Positions 24,626-34,472 of a stretch of DNA of 64,000 bases are shown piece after piece. Source of the stretch: Mallotus nudiflorus (taxonomy: Eukaryota > Streptophyta > Magnoliopsida > Malpighiales > Euphorbiaceae); NCBI GenBank assembly GCA_947683625.1, contig CANTUR010000659.1, forward strand, positions 855,501 to 919,500, given 5' to 3'. Under the pieces are notes generated by a model. That model was not told where the DNA came from. It was given only the letters and a program-made list of their open reading frames with translations, and ran no database searches. The position numbers and the translations under genes are program-made. How positions within the stretch are numbered: the first letter of the stretch is position 1; every line of letters begins with the position of its first letter.

Positions 24626-27130
24626 ATGATTGTTGGTAGAGAAAATGCTGAGAAGAAATTTAAATGGAGCCATAGAAAAGGGCTAGCCTTCAAGAAAAAA
24701 GAGATAATATTCAATTCAGAAGATGGTTTGCACATTTATTATCCTCACTGTGATGCCTTTATGATAAATGCATACATAAATAATTATTTAGTGAAGAGGT
24801 TGTTGGTTGACAATGGAAGCACCATTAATGCGTCATTTTGGAATGCTTACAAAGCAATGAGAGGCTCCATCACTGACCTGAAGGCCATCCAGAATCCCAT
24901 TACAAGCTTCTTTGGAGGAACTATATAACCAATGGAAGTTATGGAGTTGAAATTGGAATTTGGAAATCGAGATGATGAAGAAAAAAAATTCATTAAAACC
25001 CTGTTGAATGTGGTGGATCTCCTATTAGCATACAATGGAATCATATGATGACTAACGCTCTATGAAGCAGATGCAGTCACCAGTATCCGACACTTAATTA
25101 TGAAAATTCTAGTCGAAGGCGGAATTCTTACTATATGTGGAGATCAACATATGGCCAGACAGTGTTACCAGATGACCATAAAGCCTCAAACGGAAGCCTT
25201 CCCCCTAGAAGCATGGGAAATAGAGAAACAAGGCACTGGACCACAATCGGTTGATGACACCGAAACATTGTAAATTGCTGATGGGAAGACAATGAAGCTT
25301 GGTAATGAGCTTGACTATGATACCAAGGAAGGAATTAAGGAAGTCCTCACTAGACACTCAAAAAACTTTATCTCTCGGGCATCTAAAATAACTAGGGTAA
25401 ATCCCCAGGTTGCTTGTCATAACTTGAACATTAGACTAGGGGCGAAGCCAGTAATTTAGAAGAAAAGAACTTTTGCATACGAGAGGCAGAGGATAATCGC
25501 TGAGGAAACGAAGAAATTATTAGAAGTCGGGTTTATCAAGGAAGTTACTCATCCAGAATGGGTGGCCATTATGGTACTCGTCAAAAAAGTGAACAGAAAG
25601 TATAGGATGTGAATGGACTATACTGACCTTAATCGAGCATGCCCTAAGGACAGCTACCCAATCCCTATAATTGACCAACTCTAGACTCCACGGCCGGCCA
25701 TGGATTATATAGTTTTTTTGACGCGATGCAAGGATATCACCAGATACCAATAAAGGGGGAAGATTAGGAGAAAACATCCTTCATCACCTACGAAGGCCTA
25801 TACTGCTACAAGGTGATGCCTTTCAGACTAAAGAATGTCAGAGCAACATATCAAAAAATTATGAACCATGTACTTCGGGACCAGATTGGGACAAACGTGG
25901 AAGTATATATGGATGACATTATTATCAAGAGCAAGTATGCAGAACAATACTTGGCAGATCTAGATCAAGTTCTCCAGTTGTTGAGCGAGTCTAGGATCAA
26001 GCTAAACCCAGAAAAATGTGTCTTCAGAGTCAAAGTTGGAAAATTCCTAGGATTTATAATATCCTACAGAGGTATTGAAGCTAATCTGAAAAAATGGAAG
26101 CCATTCTTAATATGAAAGCCCCAAAGAATATCCACGAGTTATAAAAACTAAATGGCAAAATCATGGCTTTGGGACGTTTCATTTCATGCTAGCCAAACGG
26201 TGTCTACCACTATTCTGAGCTTTAAAAAATTCCAAGAAATTTATTTGGATTGCAGGCTGCCAGGCGACCTTTGAAGATGTCAAAAAGTTTCTGTCCTCAC
26301 CACCTCTACTTAGCAGGCTGGTCCCAGATGAAACACTGTATTTATATCTCTCGGTAGGTCAAGAATGCATTACTTCGGTGCTAGTAAGAGAATAAGAGAG
26401 CCAGTAAAACCCAGTATATTACATCAGTAAAATGCTCTGAGGATCTGAAGTTTGATACCTAATGTTGGATAAGTTGGCCATGGCTATTGTTCACGCATCT
26501 TGAAAGCTCTGACACTACTTCCAGGCTCATCCTATCATTGTCAGATCCTGCTTCCCTTTGCAAAAAATCTTACAAAGGCCTGAGACTTTAGGTAGATTAG
26601 TTCAATGGTTAGTATTACTTGGAGAATTTGACATCAATTATGAGCCCCATCAGTAAGTGAAAGCCCAAGCATTAGTAGATTTCATTCAAGAAATAACGCT
26701 GGAAGACCTCACCATGACCAAGGCACCAGAATGGAAGCTCTATGTTAACGGAGCATCCTCCAATCAGGGATCTGGCACTAGAGTGATCCTTAAGGGACCA
26801 CATAAAATCCACATCTAGTATGCAGTTCGAATAGAGTACAATGTGATCAACAATGCTATGGAATATGAGGCACTCATCATAGGATTAAAGTTGGCTACTG
26901 AAGTCAGAGTTGAATACCTCATAATACATTCGGACTCCCAACTAGTAGTAAATTAAGTTAATGGGACATTCCAGATCAAGGACCCAAGCATTGCCAGATA
27001 CGTGGGCAAAGTCATGCAACTCTTGAAGCAGATAGAATAAGAAGGTGGCCAGTGGGAGATCGTTAAGATACCTAGACATGAAAACTCTAAGGCTGACCTC
27101 CTGGCCAAATCGGCAGCTAAAGACTATAAA
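24626..27130 (+). pseudogene. gypsy protease, RT and double RNase H
   Basis: Protease active-site region VDNGST at 24806-24823, in an open stretch from 24626 to 24928. RT blocks follow: LLEVGFIKEV near 25520, MDYTDLNRACPKDSY near 25614-25660, and the catalytic YMDD at 25906-25917 in the open stretch 25813-26115. The first RNase H lies near 26250-26640. A second, archaeal-like RNase H is at about 26730-27125 (WKLYVNGASSNQGSG, YEALIIGLKLA, HSDSQLVVN, KADLLAKSAA). Many stops show that the polyprotein is dead. Two RNase H domains are typical of the Tat lineage. Confidence 0.88.
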
Positions 27131-27142
27131 ACGTTTAAGAGT

Positions 27143-28440
27143 ATGGAATTCACCGAAGCATTGAAAAAACCTAGTACTAAAGACCCCAATATCTTGGAAG
27201 TATGGGAAGTCTTTGAATGGATACGACCAATAGTCCAATACCTGGAACATGGAATGCTTCCCGAAGATAAACTGAAGGCTCAAAAACTGAAGATGAAGGC
27301 AGCCCACTATTTTATCCACCACGGGGAGCTCTATAAGAAATCCCTTTCACATCCATGGTCTAAATGTGTATCCCTAAAGGAAGGGAATTACATACTCTGG
27401 GAAATCCACGAAGGAATTTGTGGAGCGCATGAGTCCCACTACACACCAATAAGGAAAGTGCTACTTCAAGGATACTATTGGCTTACCATGTCTAATGATG
27501 CCCAGAAGGTAACTCAAGAATGTCATAAGTGCCAGAAATTCACTCGTCTTAATCACAAGCCTTCCTACCTCCTACATCCGATCGGCAACCCGTGGCCCTT
27601 TGCCATGTCGGGAATGGAAATCCTGGGTCCCTTCCTGACCTCCACTTCACAAAAAAATTTCTTAATTATGGCTATAGACCATTTCACTAAATGGATAAAA
27701 GTGGAAATAGTTTCAACCATCACAGAAGCTCAGATCCAACATTCTTCTGGAGAGAAATTATTTGCAGATTTAGCCTACCTCACACCTTGATCACAGACAA
27801 TGGTAAGCAGTTTAACAATGAAAAGTTTAGAGGTTTCTATTCAAACCTTAGGATAAAGCTTCATTTCACCTCAGTAGGTCACTCACAAACGAACGGGCAA
27901 CAGAGGTTACCAACATAACTATCATGCAGGGATTAAAGAAGAGACTCGACGAGAAAAAGGAAAATTGAGTTGAAGAGCTTAACAACGTCATATGGGCTTA
28001 CAGGACCACCCCCAGATCATCCATAGAGGAAACACTGTTAAGACTAACTTATGTGATGGACGCAGTAATTCTAGTAGAGATTGGTTCACCAAGTTATAGG
28101 ATTAGCCATAGCTTCGATCAAAACATAAACAACATTGATGCCCGGATATGTCTAGACCTACTAGAAGAAAGACGAGAGCGGACATCAGTTACAGTTGAAG
28201 CATATAGGCAAAGGGTAGCAAGGTATCATCTCCGGCGTAGCCACCCAAGATACTTAGAAGGGTAGATATTGGTAAAGGCAACTCCAGCATTGGCAAACTG
28301 GGTCCAAATTGGGAAAGCCCCTATCAAATCTTAGAACATACATTTAAAAGGGCATACAAATTAAAAAATAGAGAAGGAAAAGAATTGCCATGATTTTGGA
28401 ATGTGGATTGCCTCTGGAAATACTATTAATAAGTGTACTC
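27143..28440 (+). pseudogene. gypsy integrase
   Basis: HHCC zinc-binding region at 27408-27540 (HEGICGAHESHYTPIRKVL, then CHKCQKF). The core domain carries the first Asp in MAIDHFTKWIKVE (27666-27706), and ITDNGKQFNNEKF continues after a +1 frameshift near 27770-27790. SVGHSQTNGQ is at about 27874-27903. Further stops and a degraded C-terminal part extend to about 28440. The open stretch 27143-27790 (215 codons) also covers the end of the second RNase H linker. Confidence 0.85.
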
Positions 28441-28521
28441 GAAATGGTATTAAATAAAGTATCTATTCATTGAACAAATAATCATCTTATAAAAGTTCAA
28501 TTACTAAAAAAAAAAAATTCT

Positions 28522-30383
28522 CTATTCTACTACTTGTACGTCCGAACCATCGGGGTTGAAGATGGGAGGGAGAACAACATTAACGACACTAATAGGCAGG
28601 GTAAGCTTCTCAAAGGACCCTCCAGTAGATTCAGAAACATCCTTTACACGAAAGGAAGATGCCTTTTTCCAAGCATCCTCTTCAATAAAAATCTTTGCTA
28701 GGTCAATCGGCGTTATCCGATCCAATTCTGCCAAGTCTAGCTTTAAATTCTGAGAGAGTAGGATCCTCCTACATTCAGACCTATATGTTTTGAGAAATCC
28801 TCCCACCATGTTCTGGTAGGATATCTTGTCGTTTTCCTAGGATTTTTTGACCTCGGATAGCTTCTTCTCTAGATTTACGATCTGAGAATCCTGCTCTTCA
28901 ATCCTTTTGGTCAACTAACCCTGACTATGCTCCAGATCATCAATCTTTTTCTAGCTCGCCTTAACCTTGGATTTTTCCTCTGCATATTTTATCTAGCAGA
29001 GCTCTAGTGCCACCTTTGCGCCATCCAGCTTCTTCTCAAAATTGATGGCTATTGTTCCGACCTTCGTCTCCTTTAGGCTATACAGGCTTTTAAGGTAGAA
29101 ATATTAATCCTTTGCCAGCAGCAGGGCCTGAGTCATCTGTGGAAAAGGAAAATTCATGTCACTTAATCCAAGAAAATAAAAAAGTAATAGAGAAATGACA
29201 TTCACTTACTTCTAGGAAATGATCGATCATTAAACTGAACAGCTCTTCCAGACCGTCCTTAGAGTAGCGCTGCATATCTGTAGGCAGCCTTAGTGACTTT
29301 GCATACTGATCTTGAACCTGGGCATTCGAGACACTCAGCGGCTTTACCTTGTTCAAGATCCAAGCCCTCATATCTGGATATCCGGATAGCCTTGGACGCT
29401 GGATGTATATCTCCTCATCCAGCTCTTCGGCATCTGGGCCTTGGTCGATCAATCGTCTCTTACACCGACTTTGATTACTAGAATAGGAAGATCTGGCTAC
29501 AGTTTTTCCCTTTGGGTTGACTGTTGCTTCCTCGGGGACTGCCGGAGCTTCGAGCACCGGGGAGGGGGAGGAGATCCGTACTTCTTCTGGTCTTGTCGTT
29601 CATTAGCTAGAAGTGGAATTCCATCCATAAAAGTAAAAAAGTCAGCCATCTACAATTGAAAAAATAAAAAGCAAGTTAGAAAGTACCTCTTAGTAATCTA
29701 AACATACTAGTAGCTTGAACACGGTCCGGACAAACCCTTTAGGGGTATCTTCTAGATATGTCCTCAGCAGATTGAGCCTCAACCAGACCATCAAGATACA
29801 ACCTTAAGACCATCTCCGTATCAGGGTTTGATAATCTCAGAGGCCATTTTACTCTATGGCATTCATCATACCATATCTGCCGGACATCCAGGAAGTTCGC
29901 AGGGTGCTCGATAATAAAAAAGTTATGCCTCCATTTCTTATGAAGATTTGGAAGCTTTACAAATAGACTGTGATTGGAAACAGCTGACAAGGAGTACATC
30001 AGTTCTCCCTTCTTCCTAGTCAAGCTGTACATATACCGTCGGATGTTTAAGTCCGGTTCCCTACCATCTTCATGCATTAACTGGATAAACCCAATTAGAA
30101 TCCAGTAGCTATTAGGGTGAAGTTGACCGGGCGCTATATTATACCTATTCATAAATATTTTTACAAAGGGATCTAATGGAAACTTTAAACCCCCTTCTAA
30201 TTGGTCAAAATATACCACTAGCCTACTAAGACTTAGCATGGGGTATAAGCCCTAAACTTTTTTATCTACAGTGTGAACGGCATAATCGACGGGAATGGAG
30301 AACCGCCTTAGGTACCACCTTAATAATTCCTCATCTATTTTAAACACAAATAGGTCGGAGCTAATCTATTCCCTCGGTGCCAT
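28522..30383 (-). pseudogene. antisense extra gene (aORF) of the Tat element
   Basis: It runs opposite to gag-pol, between integrase and 3' LTR. Minus-strand reading starts at ATG 30383. The largest open part, 30239-29739, includes GLKFPLDPFVKIFMNRYN and APGQLHPNSYWILIGFIQLM, the pattern of the 'putative gypsy type transposon' domain (PF04195, from memory) found in extra genes of Tat elements. Further pieces are 29557-29159, a Lys/Glu-rich coiled-coil-like part at about 29130-28810 and a C-terminal part at 28809-28522. Two in-frame TAG codons (about 30366 and 30250) and gaps near 29560-29738 show decay or introns. The product's function is not established. Confidence 0.75.
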
Positions 30384-30859
30384 AAGACTATTTATGAAAA
30401 AGAAATAGAGCAAGAATGAAAAAGCAAAAAGGAAAAGGAAAAGGAAAAGATCACCTGGTTGCAAAATGAAGGGTCACAATAGGAAGAGAGTGGTAGCAAT
30501 GGTAAAGCAACTATGACATCGGCGCGATAAAAGAGCAAAATGCACTAACTCAAAGCAAAGGGGATATTTATAGAGCAATAAAAGGCTTTATAGCAAACCA
30601 TTAAATTCCCTCATCATTACTTCGCTTCTTCCCACATCATTAAAGGCAATCTGGAAAATGAAAAACCCATTAATCGAGTGGTCATCATTATGGCAATAGA
30701 AATGTCTCATCTTCTGACACACAAAAGGACGCGTTGGTTACACAATTCAAATTTCAAAAATCTAGGCATCAAGGCAACATAGCTGTTACCAAGCCCGGGA
30801 ACATCTTTGTTAGCTATTTTTTCTAATTTGGCATAATAAGATCCAGCATAGCCTTCCAA

Positions 30860-31330
30860 CAATTGAAGCTGGTTCCCTCAGGTCGCTTCTATAGGACTAA
30901 GGTTCTGAGTATCCATGCCTCATGCATTAAGACTAGTAACTGAAGTTGGCTCCCTTCGGTCGCTTCTATGGTACTGAGGATGGGCATCTGAGCCATACTT
31001 GTGGCACATTCAGACTATCTAGCACTCATGCCACGCTTCTAATGCACCGAGAGTATTTGGCACTCGGGCCGTGCTTCTAATGCATCGAGATTATCTGGCA
31101 CTTCGACTGCGCTTCTAATGCACCGAGACTATATAACACTTGGGCTGTGCTTATAATGCATAAAGACTAAGTCCAGTGATTGAAGTTGGCACCCTCAGGT
31201 CACTTCTATAATACTGAGGTTTCGAGCATGTAAACCTCACGTCCTTGCATCGAGTGTCTAAGCCTCGCACATTAGTCCAGTGACTGAAGTTGGTATCCTC
31301 AGGTCGGTTATATAGTATTGAGATTCGGCA
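30860..31330 (+). repeat. dispersed TGAAGTTGGC...CAGGTCGCTTCTAT repeats before the 3' LTR
   Basis: A block containing GAAGTTGGC, then CCTCAGGTCGCTTCTATA and a CTGAG end, recurs near 30866, 30943, 31172 and 31275 with divergence. It belongs to the noncoding region between the antisense gene and the 3' LTR. Confidence 0.7.
31013..31164 (+). repeat. 38-bp tandem array, four copies
   Basis: Exact 38-bp spacing: units start at 31013, 31051, 31089 and 31127, each built around GGCACTCGGGCC...TGCTTCTAATGCACCGA. The same 38-bp family occurs inverted at 55320-55410 in the second gypsy element. Confidence 0.92.
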
Positions 31331-31655
31331 CTCGGGCCGCATTTTTAATGCACCGAGCATCAAAACTCCAATGACGACTGGTTTTGTCAGGCTGCTTTCG
31401 CATTGACGAGTTAATCCATTACATTCATTTTCGCAGTCTTTGCGCACTCCAAAGTCTAGATGACACTTCAGCAAAGCAATGGTTTCAAGACTCAGTACTG
31501 AGCTCTACCCTTTTTCCTGTGATTGAGGCTGGCCACCTCAGCTTACCCTTCCATATCAATACGCAATGACTAACCACTTTCCCTTTATGCAAAAGAATAA
31601 ATGTTCTATCATTTACATACTCGGATACGTCGGACATAAATATTCAGACAACTTG

Positions 31656-31669
31656 TAGGGGGGGACTTT
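31656..31669 (+). other. polypurine tract
   Basis: TAGGGGGGGACTTT directly precedes the 3' LTR (TGATACTG at 31670). It primes plus-strand DNA synthesis in this class of element. Confidence 0.85.
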
Positions 31670-32027
31670 TGATACTGTACATATATATTCCTATTTAATT
31701 AAAGAGCTTTGTTTCCTGAATAGAGTTACTCAAAAAGGGAAGATAGCCAAATCCATTTGAGAAAGGGACTTTGCCTTAAGAAGGTTTCTAAGCAAAGAAG
31801 GAATACTCTTTTATTTAGTTTAAGATTCCTATCTCAAGAGAAATCCTACTCTTTTCAGATCTAAATATCACTATAAATAGGATCCCATATCCTTCATTCT
31901 CAATTATCTTATTCTCTCATATTCTAATTGTCTCTTGCTTTCTCTCTAAATTCTCTGACGTAGGCATCTCTCACTTTGTCCTTTATTTACAGGTTTTAAG
32001 CTCAAGAGTTCTGAAAATAATTTATCA
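31670..32027 (+). repeat. 3' LTR of the Tat-lineage gypsy element
   Basis: Begins TGATACTG and ends TTATCA. It is a diverged copy of 22593-22984, shorter by a few tens of bases (the segment after GTAGGCATC is reduced). The TSD copy CTTAT follows at 32028-32032. Confidence 0.92.
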
Positions 32028-32032
32028 CTTAT

Positions 32033-33045
32033 TAACATTAGTCAAGATAGGAGCCTGCTTGTGCACTTCAACAACTGAGTCATCATCATTAGAAGGAATA
32101 ACAACTACTGTAGTTGAGGAATTAGGAACCTCGACGGTAATTGCTTGAAAGTGATAAAAAATTTTCTGAACCGGCACCGATGTATTATGATTTTCTTTCG
32201 GCTTCCAAATCTTGTGTGAACCCTTTTTTTTTTAGCAACATCAGGGCCCTCTTTTCTTGTAACATCAGAATGAGCCACATTCTTATTCAATCTACAACTT
32301 TGCGCATTATGGCCAATATTTGAACAGAGATTGCAATACGAAGATAAATTCTCATAAACAACCTCAATAAAAAAACTTTTACCGATTCTCTCAATTAATA
32401 AATTCTCTGGCAAAGGGGACGAAAGATCAATACCAATAAGCATTACTGCGTAATGGCCAAATTCACCATTCATGGTTACTGCATCAAGTTTTAAAGAAAC
32501 CCCAACTCCTCATGGAAGTTAAAATCTTGGAATGCCAATACTCCCATGGCAATTTATAAAAACGAACCCAAATCTGTGCATTGGATGATTTTTTTAGTTG
32601 ATGGATCAAAGTAAGCAGTCCAAGGTTGCAAACAAAGTACCCCTAGTTTCAACGCTATTGGACCTCTACTCCACACCGAAGATTTATCTGAACTAGCATT
32701 CAAGATCACATTATAATATCCATGACGCAAGGATATGAGTTTTCAGTTATTCAATAAACTACATATTGTTGAAAGCTTACGTTTCCAATTTGCAAGCTTC
32801 TAAGGTGTATCTCCTTTTAATAAAACTAAACGGGCTAGAAGGGCGTGCTTACAAAGAGAAATATGTTGTTCGTACAGTGATTGATCAATTTTAATTGCAA
32901 TGAAACCTCCCTTGTTAATAGCCGCTGATTCATTCGACTCATGAAAGGGAGAGACTCGAACGTCTAATGATTGTGCCATCTCCGTTATTGCAGCGTAGGA
33001 AGGTTTTGCTGGAGCAAACAGATCTCTATGACTTGAAAATTCCAT
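32033..33045 (-). pseudogene. LINE ORF1, N-terminal segment with CCHC zinc knuckle
   Basis: It starts at ATG 33045 (MEFSSHRDLFAPAKPSYAAI). A central DUF4283-like region follows, with LPWEYWHSKIL, GEFGHYAVMLIGID and ENLLIERIGKSFF. Then comes a complete CX2CX4HX4C knuckle, CNLCSNIGHNAQSC, at about 32283-32324. This is the RNA-binding ORF1 protein of plant L1 elements. Stops and frameshifts occur between about 32470 and 32800. The segment is interrupted at 32032 by the gypsy element and continues at 22592. Confidence 0.85.
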
Positions 33046-33151
33046 ATCAGAGAGAAAGGAGGCTAGGCGGCCAGACGGCGCCGCCAGGGAAACAAAAAAT
33101 TGAGAAGAGTCCGAGGGACAACAGACTCTTAGGTTTAAAAATTTTTCAATG
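33046..33151 (-). other. LINE 5' leader
   Basis: A short leader between the right target-site copy and the ORF1 ATG, with a GC-rich stretch (near 33066-33090) unlike the AT-rich surroundings. Plant L1 leaders carry internal promoters; that role is inferred. Confidence 0.6.
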
Positions 33152-33168
33152 ACTTTTGTCCATTAGAT
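33152..33168. repeat. right target-site duplication of the LINE (17 bp)
   Basis: Exact copy of 13188-13204. It lies upstream (minus-strand sense) of the LINE leader and the ORF1 start at 33045. Confidence 0.9.
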
Positions 33169-34472
33169 AGAAATTAAGAATTTTTGTTTTCCTTTTTTAT
33201 CATAAGAAAAGCAAATTTGCATAATTGATTAAAACAAATTTAATATCATCCATTAACAAGAATGATTTTTAAATAGGGTCGATTAATAATGTGAATTCAT
33301 ATAAATTGCATTATTTTATTTTATCTTTTTTATCAATAGGCATCCACATGATTTCACCCCTTGCGCCAATTTTATAAAGTTCAAGTAGAATAAATTTAGA
33401 TCACTGGTTTTTGGAGTTATTTTATAATCATAGACGGAACTAAGGGATCAGCCGTGGCCATTCCTCTCTTTAAATCAAATATTAGTATTTTTCATATATT
33501 TTCTATTAAATTTTTTCAAAATTTATATTTGGCCTTTCTAAAATTTAATTAATTGTCCTTCCACTATTCATAAATGAAATTTCTCATATATATATGTATA
33601 TAATTTTTTATTTAAAAAAATTAATAACCTTTACTTCCAATTTAAAATTCTGATTTCGCAAATTTTTATAATAGTAACTGTTACAGTACCTTATGTTTTT
33701 GTAAGTTTATCTTTTATGTCAACAAGTATGATTGTAGCAAATATTTTTAAAAATAGATTGAATCAGCAGTTTTAACTAAAATTAAATCATTGCTAATTTG
33801 GTCGGTTCATAATTAAATAGAAATTTGCTCACATGGCATGAACCAATTGGCCTAAGAAAGCTCAGCTGTAAAAATTGCATAAAAGGAAACAAATCTTGGG
33901 GCCTAAGAAAGCTCAGCTGTAAAAATTGCATAAAAGGAAACAAATCTTGGAAAATGAGAAAAAAATCTTCGACTTTAATTAATTATCTGCAATTTGTCAT
34001 TTCATTATATTTTTGTCATTATCTTCATTTATAGTTTACTATTTTTGTTTTTTTTTGCAACATTTAACGTTTACTATTTGTCTGCATATGTTTTTTTTTT
34101 TACTATAGCGTTAGTGGTTAGGTAATAAATTAGAAGGTGTCAGTGGTTTCGTTAGTAGATTAGAAGAGAGGAAGAATATGGAGCGGAGATTTGAACTCGT
34201 ACGTTTATTTAATAAAATTTTATGTGAGGGTAAATTTTTGAATTTTTGGTGGAATTTTAAAGCACAGGATAATTGTGGTGATGTACATAGTATGATAATG
34301 CATCATGCAACAAAAATTAATTAAATAAATATGGTTTTTTTTTTCCTTGTGTTTTGTCCTCATTGTTTTTGAAGTCCAAATCAAAGGAGATTTGCAGGTT
34401 TCAGACGTTTCTTATCAGTTATCAAGTTTCTTGATCATACAGCTGATAATCTCCTTAACCAACCCAATTGCC
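33169..34472 (+). promoter_or_regulatory. upstream region of the UGT gene
   Basis: AT-rich DNA without recognised genes. It holds a perfect 51-bp tandem duplication and, close to the gene, T-rich and ATTAAATAAA-type sequence (34315-34330). I cannot assign a transcription start. Confidence 0.5.
33849..33950 (+). repeat. perfect 51-bp tandem duplication
   Basis: 33849-33899 and 33900-33950 appear identical (GGCCTAAGAAAGCTCAGCTG ... AAATCTTGG). Perfect identity implies a recent event compared with the decayed repeats around it. Confidence 0.93.

Larger units (their letters stand above)
22593..32027 (+). mobile_element. Ty3/gypsy retrotransposon, Tat lineage, with antisense extra gene
   Basis: Complete but decayed element of 9,435 bp: LTRs at both ends, PBS, gag, protease, RT, two RNase H domains, integrase, an antisense gene, a 38-bp tandem array, a purine tract and the 3' LTR. 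The perfect 5-bp TSD CTTAT (22588-22592 and 32028-32032) places it in LINE ORF1. The second RNase H, of the archaeal-like kind, and the additional antisense gene identify the Tat lineage. The two LTRs have diverged by many substitutions and small indels, so the insertion is old. Confidence 0.92.
13205..33151 (-). mobile_element. near full-length L1-type LINE, split by nested insertions
   Basis: On the minus strand the order is 5' leader, ORF1 (nucleic-acid-binding protein with a CCHC knuckle), ORF2 (endonuclease, RT, zf-RVT, RNase H), then the 3' end. A perfect 17-bp duplication flanks it (13188-13204 and 33152-33168). Removing the gypsy element at 22593-32027, the solo-LTR complex at 15146-19863 and one TSD copy for each leaves about 5.8 kb, the normal size of a complete plant L1. 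Stops and frameshifts throughout make it inactive. The 3' tail is only a short T-rich stretch on the plus strand just after 13204. Confidence 0.9.

Noticed and set aside
28053..28265. Separate small gene downstream of integrase
   Set aside because: It is the integrase C-terminal region of the gypsy element in a shifted frame.
31013..31164. CRISPR-like array
   Set aside because: Units are contiguous tandem repeats with no unique spacers, in plant retrotransposon DNA.
34347..34472. In-frame upstream ATG extending the UGT by 42 residues
   Set aside because: Homologous UGTs start a few residues before the first strand (LHFVLIPL); the extension is hydrophobic and AT-driven.
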